64,000 nucleotides of DNA from Onchidella celtica (GCA_963931925.1 OZ007581.1:12285192-12349191); one strand, 5' to 3'; positions 37,374-48,700 are shown, numbered from the stretch's first letter. Translations and numbers: made by a program. Notes: generated from the letters alone by a model not told the origin.

Positions 37374-37785
37374 CTAAACGGACTTAATCTACGTGGGCTC
37401 TGTGTGCAGTTGTTGAAATTATATAGTGCAATTCTTCCCACCTAAAGCGCCTAGTGGCTCGGTGACCGAATTCGGTGGCCTTTGTGTGGCTACCCTAACG
37501 CTGCTTGCGAACTCCCAGAGATGAGATAGCGGAGAGTGAGCCGTGTTAATTCTACTGTCATACATTATGAAAGAGAGCAGGGTTTAGTAGCTGTGAAGAC
37601 CTGGCTATCAATGAACATCACAATCTGATGTTGTGTCACAATTGTGACAATTATCTGTAGTTTATGCACTGCAAGATGTCACGGATGGCTCAGAATGAGT
37701 TCAAGGGTTCTCAACGTCTTTCCGCAAAGGGAACAATTTACGAGATTCTTCTCGTACTTTGACCCCCATCAAATGCATTTGTGTA
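37374..37785. other. no recognised feature
   Basis: Unique-looking sequence. The stretch around 37450-37520 has GTGGCTCGGTGACCGAATTC, a loose resemblance to a tRNA A-box region, but no B box follows. Confidence 0.45.
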
Positions 37786-38235
37786 GGTGCCCGACAAAAG
37801 GATGTACATTTCGGCACTACATGATGCAAGAAACTCCTTAACCCTTTGGCTACTGATGCTGTGAAAGGTAGATTTTCTCAGCTCCTGTTTATATCAAGAG
37901 CCACTTATTTCAAGTACTACAAATGGTAAATAAGGTCTGAATCAGGATATTGATCGGTATTTGAAAGCTTGTAATGGAGAACGAAAGCCTATAATTGATG
38001 GAGCGGTAAAAAGTTAGCAGGAATGATGTTCCAGTATTTAAAGGGTTAAAAGACAACATAGGCTGAATTTTATCGATTTTGCGTTTTCAAATATTTTTGA
38101 AACGTTAAACCTCTTTTCTATTCATTTTCCAAATGGTAATCTTGTTTGAGAAGGGTCAATACCTAAGTACTGGCTTTGAATGACTGATTCAAAATTTGAC
38201 TTTGCCAGTTATGGAAAAAAATTCTTCAATTAGAC
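37786..38235 (-). repeat. dispersed repeat R1, reverse copy, interrupted
   Basis: Begins CCCGACAAAAGGATGTACAT and resumes after the insertion at 37842-38045 with AATTTTATCGATTTTGCG, TTTCAAATATTTTTGAAACG and TTGTTTGAGAAGGGTCAATA. It ends with an R3-like block (AAAATTTGACTTTGCCAGTT). Order is the reverse of 23041-23340 and 40300-40512. Confidence 0.75.
37838..38049. mobile_element. piggyBac-type miniature element inserted in R1
   Basis: The element proper is 37842-38045 (204 bp), flanked by TTAA on both sides (37838-37841 and 38046-38049). Ends are CCCTTTGGCTACTGATG and, read in reverse, CCCTTTAAATACTGG, fitting piggyBac TIRs (CCCTTT..). Other R1 copies at 40455-40475 and 49840-49860 carry a single TTAA at the matching place and no insert. 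Those uninterrupted relatives establish the insertion and its TTAA duplication. Confidence 0.88.
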
Positions 38236-38257
38236 TGGGAACCGTTCCATTGCCACC

Positions 38258-38752
38258 GATCTGCCTCTAGTGCGGGCAATTTAATGTTTTTATTGATGGC
38301 TGTTGTTACTTGTACATACGGTCCCCAAATGCTTTCCTCTAGGGGCACGTACGTATACGTGCTATCCCTAACCCTGTCCTTATGGTAGGTAACCTGTACG
38401 CTCGATCTGCCTCTGATACGGGCAGTTTAATGTTTTTATTGAAGGCTGTTGTTATGAGTATGTATGCAACCCAAGCGCTTTACTCTAGGGGCACGTATAC
38501 GTACCTATCCCTAATCCCGTCTTTGTCCTCAACCCTGAATCTTTTCGAATCCCTAACCCTGCCCCCCAACTCTTTCAACCGAAAACAGGAGGAAAACAAA
38601 AAGAAAATCTGAAAGATTGATTAATTAAAGTTGTTGTTAGGAGTATTTATGGAGGAGCTCTCTGGCTTTGCCGTCACAAAAGGTTTTAAAATATGTACCC
38701 CTAGTGCAAAACACATGGAGTACGTACGTACGTACGTGTAACAACATTCTTT
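38258..38752. mobile_element. TIR miniature element T, copy 1, with 146-bp partial tandem duplication
   Basis: The ends TGTTGTTACTTGTACATACG (38303) or TGTTGTTATGAGTATG (38449) are inverted to the right end GTACGTGTAACAACA (to about 38750). The body contains AATCCCTAACCCTGCC, AGGAGGAAAACAAAAAGAAA and GGAGGAGCTCTCTGGCT. A 146-bp segment including the left end is duplicated in tandem (38258-38403 and 38404-38549). Matching copies are at 43311-43632 and 61483-61716. Confidence 0.8.
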
Positions 38753-38784
38753 ATTGAATACTTTGAAAGATTGGTGTTAGGGGA

Positions 38785-39070
38785 CCGTAGTGTTGAGACA
38801 AACAGAGGAAAAGAGGACACTCCTAAACAAAGTCAGAAAAAGACAGAGCACATTCTTTGGACATGTAATGAGAAGACGAGAGGACTGGAACATTTGGTAA
38901 CAACAGGGAAATACAGTGGAAGAAGAAGCCGGGGACGACAACGCATAAAGATGCAGGACGACCTGAAGGCCTGGCTGGGAATGCACACCACCAACGACGT
39001 CATCAGGGCTACGGAAGATCGCGAGAGATGGAGGGTCATGATCGCCAACGCCTACCGGCAGGGCACTTAA
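38785..39070 (+). pseudogene. LINE reverse transcriptase C-terminus, frameshifted fragment
   Basis: Reading from 38785 gives VLRQTEEKRTLLNKVRKRQS then TFFGHVMRRE. A one-base shift at about 38875-38885 moves into the frame GLEHLVTTGKYSGRRSRGRQ, then WLGMHTTNDVIRATEDRERW and a stop at 39068-39070. The FGHVMRR..GLE..V.TGK..G.R.RGRQR....L..WL pattern and terminal DR..WR.M.AN..R.GT are the usual C-terminal tail of non-LTR retrotransposon reverse transcriptases common in invertebrates. The fragment is 5'-truncated (no RT palm). Clade is uncertain. It directly follows element T. Confidence 0.82.
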
Positions 39071-39395
39071 TGAATGAATTGTTCTACACAAGGAGGTACA
39101 GATGATAAATATCCACTGTAATTTTACTTACGTGCGCTTTCAGGGGTGTAACATTATTGTAATGGTTTATCATGTCATGACACGGACATTTCGATACAAC
39201 TCAAAAAACTATTGAAGGTTTACTGCCAGGTCAACTTGAATGATTGATAATGTGCTATTCATATTATCTGTTTTCAGCTCTGCCTCAAAATGATAAGAAG
39301 TGACTTAAATTATATTGGAAGACACCACAAAAACACGTAACATAAATTGACCATTTAAAAATTCTATATTTTCTCTATTCGGCTTTGTAATTGTG
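39071..39395. other. AT-rich sequence, part of R1 group at the right
   Basis: The last 30 bases (TTTTCTCTATTCGGCTTTGT) match, reversed, the R1 block ACAAAGCCGAATAGAGAAAA at 56413-56432. The rest is unassigned. Confidence 0.45.
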
Positions 39396-40078
39396 TATAT
39401 GGCCTTTAGCGTCTTTACAGACGGTCTTAGCAGCTAGAATATTCACTTTCACTTTGACTGACAGCTTCTCTCGTGGCTTATTCTACCAATGTTTGACCCG
39501 AGAGTGCGATGGCAGTGATTGCAGGTCAGTCTTTTGGGTTCACTTTGGCGAGTGTTTTCATTCCGCCTCTGTCGTTTTGTCAGGTATGTTTCTTTTGCCT
39601 TGAAGTCTATTGCGAGCGTGCCACTGCGCAATTTTTGTCTCCATCTGCTTCGATCATTTGCAAGGTTCTCCCATTCATTGGGGTCGATGTTGAATGCTTT
39701 CATCGTGACCTTGCAAGTGTCTTTGAATCGCAGATGTGGCCTACCTCTGGGTCGGTTGCCAGTAGCAAGTTCCCCGTAGAGAATTTGTCTGGGGATGCGA
39801 TCATTTTCCATACGGTGGAGATGTCCAAGCCACCGCAGTCTTTTTTTGCCTAGGAGAGCCTGAGTTGATGGAATGTTGGCTCGGCTCAGAACTTCGATAT
39901 TTGAGATCCTGTCTTGCCACTTGATCTTGAGAATTTTGCGTAGGCAGCGCAGCTGGAAGGAGTTGAGGGATCTTTCATGTTTGGAGTAGGTGGTCCATGT
40001 CTCTGAGCCATACAGCAGGGTGCTTAGGACGCAAGTTTGGTACACGAGTACCTTTGTTTTGATGGTCAGCTTGCTATT
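39396..40078 (-). pseudogene. LINE ORF2 C-terminal fragment with zinc-finger end, reverse strand
   Basis: An uninterrupted frame runs from about 40078 down to 39449, with NSKLTIKTKVLVYQTCVL, then LYGSETWTTYSKHERSLN, LRWLGHLHRMENDRIPRQ, LYGELATGNRPRGRPHLRFK and WENLANDRSRWRQKL. It ends with a C-x2-C-x12-H-x3-C zinc-finger-like motif about 10 residues before the stop. This layout (LYGSETW, RWLGH..RM, GRP..R.KD, W..LA.DR..WR, terminal zinc finger) is a known C-terminal arrangement of a widespread animal LINE group. The RT catalytic core is missing, so the copy is 5'-truncated and dead, though this part of its frame is intact. It seems inserted in R1-group DNA: R1 sequence flanks it on both sides. 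Confidence 0.85.
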
Positions 40079-40080
40079 GT

Positions 40081-40512
40081 GTAAGCGCCCGACAAAATGA
40101 GAAACTTCGCGTATTTTGATGGTATGGAGATACTAGTATCACCAAATAGATTATTCAATGTCCTTTCATTTGGTAAAAAAAAAAAAATATTGCTGTAATT
40201 TAATTGGCACAGAAAATAATAATGGTCTATCAAAGACAGGAAGTGACAGAAGCACAATTTTGAGAAAACGCTTTTAAACTTTCAGCTGTTAGTCAAAATT
40301 ATTGATGGTGAATGGCGACTGGATTCAAAGTCAATATTGAGGCATTTACCCTTCTCACACATTATTATCATGTAAAAAGGAATAGTAAAGATGTTAAACT
40401 TTTCAAAAATACTGAAAACGCAAAATCGATAAAACTGAATCTCTGATACCTTTTAACGATTTTCTCGAATTGGATAGTGTCGAAATATGTTTCATTTTGA
40501 CGGGCGGCTACA
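40081..40512 (+). mobile_element. dispersed repeat R1, full copy with inverted ends
   Basis: Left end GTAAGCGCCCGACAAAATGA and right end TTTCATTTTGACGGGCGGCT are inverted. The interior holds GGTATGGAGATACTAGTATC, AGGAAGTGACAGAAGCACA, GATTCAAAGTCAATATTGAG and TTTTCAAAAATACTGAAAAC. Its counterpart, reversed, is 49798-50213. About 430 bp and non-coding; likely a non-autonomous DNA transposon of uncertain superfamily. Confidence 0.72.
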
Positions 40513-40904
40513 CAATTTAGTCTAACAACAGCTACCTGGAAATGTAATGGCGATTGGTGTCGATGGCGAGAAGACCAGTTACAGCTCAAGTGAAGTTGTA
40601 TGGTTACCTTTGTTGTTGTTGTTATTGTTGTGGACACTAAGCTGATGTCCTGGTATTGACCGGGATGAACTGTTTATATTGGTTTCTCTTTCAGTCCTGG
40701 ATGGTTGTAATGGATCTATTTCACTTTGCCTGTTCCCTGGTGTTTATTGTGTTGTTGTTTATTTGTCTGGTTTTAGATAAGTGTTATTGCATGTTGGTAT
40801 TGGCTTTGTTTTCTTTGATGTTAATGATACATCCTTTCATTCTCGTTATAAATGGTCTAACTATCATTCTAATGGTCGGGACCACTTAGCGAACAGACCT
40901 ACAT
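40513..40904. other. AT-rich sequence
   Basis: The hydrophobic open frame at 40656-40889 comes from T-rich composition. It lacks a motif and I do not call it. Confidence 0.5.
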
Positions 40905-41130
40905 GTACACATCGCGATCTTAGTTCTTGTTTGTTCTATCTCCATTTTCTGAAAAACTGGAGGTCTTTTAGTATGTATAAGCGTTATAACAAATGCACAC
41001 TTTGAGACTTGTTTAAAATGCATTGTGGCACTTTTCAATTTGTTTCAGAGTTCCGATTTATTCTAAATCCTTGTTACGATATCAAAGCCGCAAAAATTTA
41101 ACGTCGAATTTCTCAGTTGTGAAAAAAATT
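40905..41130 (+). repeat. dispersed repeat R4, copy 1
   Basis: Carries GCGATCTTAGTTCTTGTTTG, TCTATCTCCATTTTCTGAAA, AACAAATGCACACTTTGAGA and TTTAACGTCGAATTTCTCAG. It matches 52450-52710 and 56210-56390. Confidence 0.75.
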
Positions 41131-41644
41131 GGAGCTTGGAGCAAATCTATTATATATTTCAGTAACTTGCAACCTTTGGCATGAGTCACTGACCAAACTA
41201 TACTCTTTAGGCCTTAAATTTGGCAGGAAGGTGGCAATTGAGATAAGGAAGACGATGGCTCTAATTAAAAGTTGTTTACTTCAAGCATGTATTAAAAAAA
41301 AAAAAAGAATATTTATTGCTATGTAACATCTGTATATATCAAAGTCAAAATTGGTTTTTATGATATTTCATCTGTATATATGCATGTTTGTTTCGTTATA
41401 GATAGTACCGTGCATGTCATAAAAAGTAACCGTATCGAGCGTTCAGTGCGCATGAGTTCTGAAGCAAGTCTGTAGTTTATTACTTTTATTATACTGGGGG
41501 GGGGGGGGGATCACATGATTATTTATTCTGAGCAATGCCCGGTAGCTCATCTAGTAAGAACTAAAGTCGCCAGAAGGCAAACTTTAATAAAGAAAAAATA
41601 TCGGTTTATGGAGACGTCGCGGACAGAGACAGATGTATGACGCT
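41131..41644. other. unique sequence with a poly(G) run
   Basis: A poly(G) run is at 41496-41509. Two CATCTGTATATAT phrases at 41327 and 41368 form a short direct repeat. Confidence 0.5.
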
Positions 41645-41645
41645 G

Positions 41646-42012
<367 letters not shown>

Positions 42013-42330
42013 ATTTATCTTTCTATCTATCTTTCTTTCATTATGTCTGTCTTTCTGTCTGTCTGTCTCAGTCTGTCTGTCTGCATCTGACATCATTTTA
42101 ATTATCATCATAACCGTCGTCAACATAAAGAATCCCGATTTTACCACGACTTTTGTCTTTATTCTTTTCTCCCTGTCAATCTCTATCGTCCTCCTATCTC
42201 CTCCTTCTCTCTCTCTATTCTTCTGTCTGCCCCTCTCCCTCTTTCTCTCTCTCTCTCTCTCCTACTTCTATCTCCCTCTCTCTTTTATCTGACTGTCTGT
42301 CTCCTCTCATTCTCAATCTCTTGAAGCTCT
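42013..42330. repeat. degenerate CT-rich region
   Basis: TCTTTCTGTCTG units, a short unique insert, then CTCC and TCTC units. Confidence 0.8.
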
Positions 42331-42929
42331 ACAACAGTAGCTAACCAATCAATATTATCTGGGCATGGAATTCACTATTTTATTGTATGACTCCCATGCA
42401 TTTCCCCCATGTCACACAATGGGACACTGGACGAAATCAGTGTCCAGTTGTTTCGAATTGAAAAGATTAAAAAGACTATTAAAAAAAGCAGGTGATCCAA
42501 CTAGGCAGGTAATATTAGATTTATAGAATCCTGGCAGTGGCAAATAAGGCAAAACGAAGATTTATCCGACACATGCAGGGAAAATGAAAACGGGGGGGGG
42601 GGGGGGGGGGGGGGAAGAAAGGAAAAAACGGGGGGAAAACGAAATAGAGCATTGTCTGTTTTATCGACAATAATTAATTGTTGCGTCCCTTGGGAAAAAT
42701 AAACTTGGTTGTGTCCCTTGATTAAACAAATGCGGCTCCAGTTTTGAATGGTTTTCAATCAGCGAGTTAGTATTGATTAGAGTTTCATTGCAAATTCGCG
42801 CCTCCCTCTCGCCTAGCGCTGCCCCTCCCCACTGCAGTGTAATTACTGTTGTGTATTTTCTCTGTTGTTTCTTTTCCTCTTGTTGTTGTATTTAGTTTTA
42901 ATATTGTGAAAAGCAAGGCACAGATTGAG
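42331..42929. other. unique sequence with a long poly(G) run
   Basis: Poly(G) of over 20 bases at about 42592-42614. Otherwise nothing is recognised. Confidence 0.6.
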
Positions 42930-43310
42930 AGAGGGGAAATAGAGAGAGAGAGAGAGAGAGAGAAGGAAGGAAGGAGAGGGAGAGGAAGCTGAAGGAGAGA
43001 GTAGTTGAAGAGATGAGGCTATGAGGCGGTTGAGGGAAGGCTGTATGCGTGGTGCTGTCGTATGTGTGTCTGTGAGGTAGAGATCAAGAGAGAGATAGAG
43101 AGGCAGGGAGGGAGAAAGGGAGAGAGAGAGAGATGGAGAGAGAGAGTGGAGAGATGGAGGAGAAAGAGAGAGGGAGAATGAGAGGGGGCGGGGGAGGTAG
43201 GGAAGAGAGAAATGAAGACAGACAGAAGGGGGATGGAAAGGGATAAATAGAGGGAAAGGGGAGATAAGAGAGAGAGGGAGAGAAAGAGAGAGGGGGGAAG
43301 GAGAAAGAAA
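42930..43310. repeat. (GA)n-rich array
   Basis: Purine-rich array of GAGA, GGGA and GAAG units. Confidence 0.93.
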
Positions 43311-43632
43311 GCTGTTGTCATAGGTATGAACGCACCCCGAGCGTTTCGCGCTAGGGGCGCCTACATATACGTAGGCTACCAATCCCTAACCCCGTCCTTA
43401 TCCTCAACCCTAAATCTTATCGAATCCCTAACCCTGCCCCCTACCCTTTCAACCCCCCCCCCCCCCAAAAAGGAGGGAAACAAAAAGAACATCTGAAAGA
43501 ATAATCAATTAAGGCTGTTGTTAAGAGTATTTCGGGAGGAGCTCTCTAGCTCTGGCGTCATATAAAGGCTTTAAATACGTATAACTATTGCTAAAAAATG
43601 GGGGGATGTACGTACTTGTAATAACATTCGAG
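43311..43632. mobile_element. TIR miniature element T, copy 2
   Basis: Starts AAAGCTGTTGTCATAGGTAT and ends ACGTACTTGTAATAACATTC. The body shares AATCCCTAACCCTGCC, a C run, AGGAGGGAAACAAAAAGAAC and GGAGGAGCTCTCTAGCTC with copy 1. It lies between two GA-rich arrays. Confidence 0.8.
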
Positions 43633-43720
43633 AGAGAACGCGCGAGGGAGAGAGAGGGAGAAGGGGAGATGCCACAGAGAGAAGGAGAGAGACATGGATA
43701 GAGAGGGAGGCAGGGAGGGA
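43633..43720. repeat. (GA)n-rich tract
   Basis: GAGA and GGGA units. Confidence 0.9.
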
Positions 43721-43877
43721 TGGAACGCAGGAGTATCGGAATTTTTTTTTAGGGAAGAAATGTTCTTTATAATAAAATGGTTGTGGCGCGGCATTGAAAG
43801 AGACGGATTCACTGATTGGAGAATGACACTGTCAGATTAAAGACTTGTTAGCATGAGATATTGGTTTTACACCGCTA

Positions 43878-43904
43878 AAGAAAAAAAAAAAACAAAAAAA
43901 AAAC

Positions 43905-43939
<35 letters not shown>

Positions 43940-43962
43940 AAGAGAGAGAGAGAGAGAGACTA
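43878..43962. repeat. poly(A), (CA)n and (GA)n runs
   Basis: A-rich run, then CA dinucleotides (43908-43936), then GA dinucleotides (43940-43960). Confidence 0.95.
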
Positions 43963-44388
43963 CAGATGATATTTAGAGAGCTGTATTGGAGGCTTACACA
44001 GGATATATAATCTAGATGTTCATCTGTGGTCTTTTGGATGGCTGTTGCATTTAATTTTGATTCTCCGTAATGTAGCCACCCATTGGACACAATTTGTTTG
44101 AAATTTCAGTCTGTCTTAAACTGAATAACAAATGCAATGACGATTGAACCGACAAAAGGTTTGAATGTCAGAGAATCAACTCCAGAAATGCCCTGGGCTT
44201 TTACATTTAGTACATGTTGAGAACAAAATTTTGTTTTCTCATGTAAGAGGAAAATGTTTAAATGAATTGTCACACTTTATGGCATCAACAATGCGATCCG
44301 ATTGGTCTTAAATGTTTACTTATTTTCACCCGTAAAGCTAATATTACAATGCCTCAGGTCAGTTTTTTTTATAGGTTTTGACTGTGTT
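43963..44388. other. no recognised feature
   Basis: Unique-looking AT-rich DNA. Confidence 0.5.
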
Positions 44389-44755
44389 TAGGTCTTTATT
44401 TTAGGAGGTTTGCTGGCCTCGGCATTTACACCTCACTTTTCTTGGTTTTATGTGTATTTTTTGTTTCTTGTTGTGGTAGGGATTCGTTTTTTAGAATTTT
44501 GCCCGGGCAGCAGCCTCGTCCTTCCTGCTCTTCACGATTTCCAACTGTCAAGGTATTTTTAACGTGTGTAACATGAACACGTGCCCTCCAAATTTTTTGT
44601 CCTAATACGAGAAGGCTAGGTTCTCGATCCTATCTACCATAGGACCAGGGACAGGAAAATTTGAGAAAAATTCCGAAATTCCAACATGCCTGCACCGACC
44701 GAAATTCGAACATGAGAGGAGAGCATCTTGTCTCTAAGCTACCGTATCCTCCCGG
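44389..44755 (-). mobile_element. tRNA-derived SINE, copy F
   Basis: Reverse-strand copy from AGGTCTTTATTTTAGGAGG to the antisense head near TAAGCTACCGTATCC. The B-box region is partly lost (GAAATTCGAACATG). A 33-bp direct repeat (ATTAGGGAGCGTTGCATTTT) abuts it at 44765-44819. Confidence 0.86.
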
Positions 44756-44819
44756 ACGCACCACATTAGGGAGCGTTGCATTTTTTGGACTCTCCATATT
44801 AGGGAGTGTTGCATTTTTG

Positions 44820-45044
44820 TATACAATACTCGTCGCTGAATGTTGTATTTGGAACACTTTCTATTGTGTCGGCAAGTAGTATTTCATGATGCTATTTATA
44901 TTTTGTACACGTTTATTCCTATCTTAATTCACTTCTGCATATGTCAGCATTTTTGATATCGAATCTATCACTGGATATAAGAACCTGGGTTAGCCTGGAC
45001 TGGCACTAGTCAATTTTAATCAATGATTAATTGTCTGGTAATGT
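44820..45044. other. no recognised feature
   Basis: Short unique-looking stretch between the SINE and element U. Confidence 0.5.
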
Positions 45045-45380
45045 CACGACATTGAGTTACACCAGAGAGTAAGTTTGTATAGAGAGAGTTCACTAGTGGT
45101 AGATTTGCACTGCTAGTCACGGGAGGCTCCGCGAAACCACTGTTAACGTGGAGCGGAAAGTAGGTCGCTGCGGTAAACAATACCCCTTTGTGCATTTCCA
45201 CGGAGCGTGAGAGCTTACAAACGGCTCTAAATAGTTTGAATCAGCCCACAAATGTGAACAAACCACAATAAACAGACACGCACACTATCTCTGGTGAAGG
45301 CGGTCTTTTTCAATTCTTCAATTTCTTGTTTACCGTAGCGACCTAGTTTGGAGATTAGGCGGAAATGAGATCTCTCTATA
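45045..45380 (-). mobile_element. TIR miniature element U, copy 2
   Basis: Reverse of 25702-26035. The ends TATAGAGAGAGTTCAC (45078) and ATGAGATCTCTCTATA (to 45380) are inverted, and the inner blocks GTCGCTGCGGTAAACAA and TTGTTTACCGTAGCGAC pair with each other. Confidence 0.82.
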
Positions 45381-46240
45381 TTATACAGCATACTCGCTGG
45401 TTACTTGGAGATCAAACTGGTTGGCTGGTGGACAAAGTTTCACTGAAACCCAATGTGGTGACGTCATCCTCAAACTAGATGGCCGATCAAAACCGGTTAC
45501 TGCGCGGCTGGTCTTATCCTCGTGCTCAACACCCCCCCCCCTTTTTCCCCACACACCCTTTTTTGTATATATAAAAGATTTCACAATTTCACAATTGTAA
45601 AAACATTGCAGCACGCTTGTCTGGTAGTGGGTCGAAAAAAAAAGGGGTTGGGGGGGGGGGGGGGATTTTTGAACTGGCAAAGAAATGTTAATCTAAGAAT
45701 ATAAAGAAAAACAAAAGTGTTTCCAAATTCTCAGCCATCTTGACCTTAATTGAGCAGCTCCGAACCACATGCCGCCCATCTCATAACCAATTAGGAATTC
45801 TCCCAGACGCCAAGCAGTCACCACGCGCTGTGTCTCGTCATACGAGATCTCGTCTCGCGAGAATGGCTATTGTTGGAAACAGGAGCGTCTGACAACAAGA
45901 GGGGGAAGGAGGAGATAACTCGTGAAGGCCGGATTATTAAAGAGGACATGTCGGACCGGGGATTTCTTTGCCGAGAAAAAGATGAAGAACGACAGACAGA
46001 TGAGAAAAAAAAAAAAAAGAAAAGGAGTGAGAGAATAGATAGAAGTGTGAGCACTGTTGTCTGTCGGTTTCTCACCGGAGTAAGTGTAAGAGTGTAGTCG
46101 GAAGGTGTGGGAGTTATACACTGTCTGTGGTTCTGATAGAGTTCCCTGAATCTGTTTGTTCCCGTCTTTACTATTGTATGATGCCGAAGGTGAGGAACTT
46201 CGTATTTTGTTCTTATTGTTTTATTCTAAAATTCTTTAGG
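45381..46240. other. unique sequence with homopolymer runs
   Basis: C run at 45532-45542, poly(G) at about 45650-45664, A run at 46004-46018. Overlapping short frames on both strands at 45818-46121 show no motif. Confidence 0.5.
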
Positions 46241-46244
46241 GTTG

Positions 46245-46321
46245 GTAGTGAGAGAGAGACACACACACAAAGAGAAAGAGAGAGAGAGAGAGAAAGACAG
46301 GGAGAGAATGACAGACAGAGG

Positions 46322-46354
<33 letters not shown>

Positions 46355-46860
46355 TGCGCAAGATTAAGAAAGAGAGAGAGAGAGAGAGAGAGCCCAAGAG
46401 ACAGAGAAAGGGGGGGGGGGGAGTTGAGGAGGCAGAATTGGTGAGAGTGAGATTGAGACGGAACGAAAGCGACAGACAGACATAGAGAGGCATGGGCAGG
46501 CTGGCAGTTAAAGAGGGAGTGGCGGAAAGAGAGGGGGAGACAGAGAAAATAAGAGACATAAAGACAGAGAGAAACATACACAGATAGAAAATATGCTGGA
46601 AGACAGAATGTAAGAGAGAAAGTGAAAAAAAGATAAAGGTATAGACACAATCAAGAACTTACGACACAGACGGAGGAGAGAGAGAGCAAAAAAGACTGAG
46701 TTTGAAATAAATAGTGAGGAAAGACGGAGAGAGAAGAGAAAAAGAAAACACACACACACACACAAATAAAATACAAGATTGAGAGAGAGATATGAGAACA
46801 TGACAAAATAGAAAGAAAAAAAGAGTTAGATGAGGTAATTATGTCAATGGAGAAAGGGAA
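46245..46860. repeat. (GA)n/GACAGA-rich array
   Basis: About 600 bp of purine-rich simple sequence with embedded GACAGACA and CACACA runs. Confidence 0.92.
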
Positions 46861-46919
46861 AAATACACAGAGACATAGAGGAAAATGAAAGTATGTTGGA
46901 TGTTGTTTTGGGGGGGGGG

Positions 46920-47280
46920 GGGGTCTAATTACAAAGCTAAATAAGGAACGGGATTGAATGGCACAGTTACTATATTTAGATTTACGTCATGGGACATTCG
47001 AACTGTTCAACGCAGTGGTTAAGCACAGTTATGGACTTTGTACACAATTTTCATCTGCACTTGATCTTTGTGCCTCGAATAGCCCTTACAAAGTCCATAA
47101 CAAGTGTGCTTAACCACCGAGTTGAACAGTACGAATGTCCCATGACGACATCGGTAAATTTAAATATAGTAACTGTGTCATTCAATCCCGTGCCCTGTAG
47201 AGAAAATACTGAGCAGAGTTCAGAGTCCAGATATAGCTTTCCATGTAAAACATTATGTCGGCCTAACAACAGCTAAGTAT
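46920..47280 (+). repeat. R1-group segment split by a foldback element
   Basis: The left part TCTAATTACAAAGCTAAATA and the right part TAGAGAAAATACTGAGCAGA join to match TCTAATTACAAAGCCGAATAGAGAAAACACT at 56403-56434. Downstream TTCAGAGTCCAGATATAGCT and CCTAACAACAGC match 23290-23335. Confidence 0.72.
46944..47197. mobile_element. TA-flanked foldback MITE (Tc1/mariner-type target)
   Basis: Left arm 46944-47041 and right arm 47088-47197 are inverted copies (ACGGGATTGAATGGCACAG against CTGTGTCATTCAATCCCGT; CATGGGACATTCG against CGAATGTCCCATG) around a 46-base loop. The right arm has about nine extra bases. The flanks are TA at 46942-46943 and 47198-47199. Comparison with uninterrupted R1-group sequence at 56403-56434 shows a single TA at the same place. 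Non-coding; the arms would form a long hairpin if transcribed. Confidence 0.85.
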
Positions 47281-47837
47281 AATATCCACTTTGTAATTCA
47301 TTTTAACAATCGATGCAAACTGTTGCACTGTACGCTCCTGGGACAACAAAGGGAGGAAACTGTGAAGAGTCTGGCTGTTAACGCCCCTGATCAGATCCAA
47401 TAAAGAAATCGGCGTAGAGATTTGGAGTTCTTAACCTAATGGCCATTAGCGAGACGGTGCTGTATTAGATTTGGTCACTATAGGACGGACTGTTGAGCTT
47501 TATGTTCTTGCTGGACCTGATTGCTGGGGGGTCGCCGCTGGTGATGATGGTACATCTGGTGTGTCCTGATGTAGACGGCATTAGGGGAAATGGGGTGGAA
47601 TGGCCAAAAACAAGGGGGGTGGGGGTGGGGGGGGGTGGAAAAGATTGGGGAAACCGAACAGTTTTGGTGTATATGGCGATGTTGGGCATTATTACAATTT
47701 ATGCGAATTTCGTTGTAAGAGAGTTCAGTACATGTTCATGCATGTTACAGTCTCTAATAACGAGTATTAGTATTGTTCCCTCGCTCCCCCTGTCTGCATC
47801 ACTTACCTCTGTCCATACATCTATATGTATGGATTTA
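47281..47837. other. no recognised feature
   Basis: Unique-looking DNA with a G-rich run at 47612-47637. Confidence 0.5.
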
Positions 47838-48362
<525 letters not shown>

Positions 48363-48519
48363 CCGTTCCACAATCTATTGACCTATCTGCTCATCCATCT
48401 ATCCATTTGTTATGTTTATTAGTACCATTTAATTATGAAACACTGCGCCCCGAGGGAGTCAGAAATTAGACTTTAAGCAGTGTGCCCGGGTAGAGTGATA
48501 GAGAGACAGAGAGGGAGAT

Positions 48520-48700
48520 GGTGAGGGAGTGAATGAGTAAGTGGGTGTGTGGGCGAATAAATGGTTGGATAAATGCATGAACGAATGAAATGATAAATGA
48601 ATGAAAGAAAGAACGAATGAATGAACGAAGGCATGAAAGGGTGAATGAATGAATGAATGATTGACTGAGTGACTGAGTGAGTGAATGAATGAATGAAACA
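48520..48700. repeat. GAATGA-rich array
   Basis: Imperfect GAAT, GAGT and AAAT tetranucleotide units. Confidence 0.9.

Noticed and set aside
37440-37520. Possible tRNA-like sequence
   Set aside because: It has a loose A-box resemblance only; no B box follows at the right distance.
40656-40889. 77-residue hydrophobic open frame resembling a membrane protein
   Set aside because: Hydrophobicity follows from T-rich DNA; there is no start context, homologue or exon signal I can recognise.
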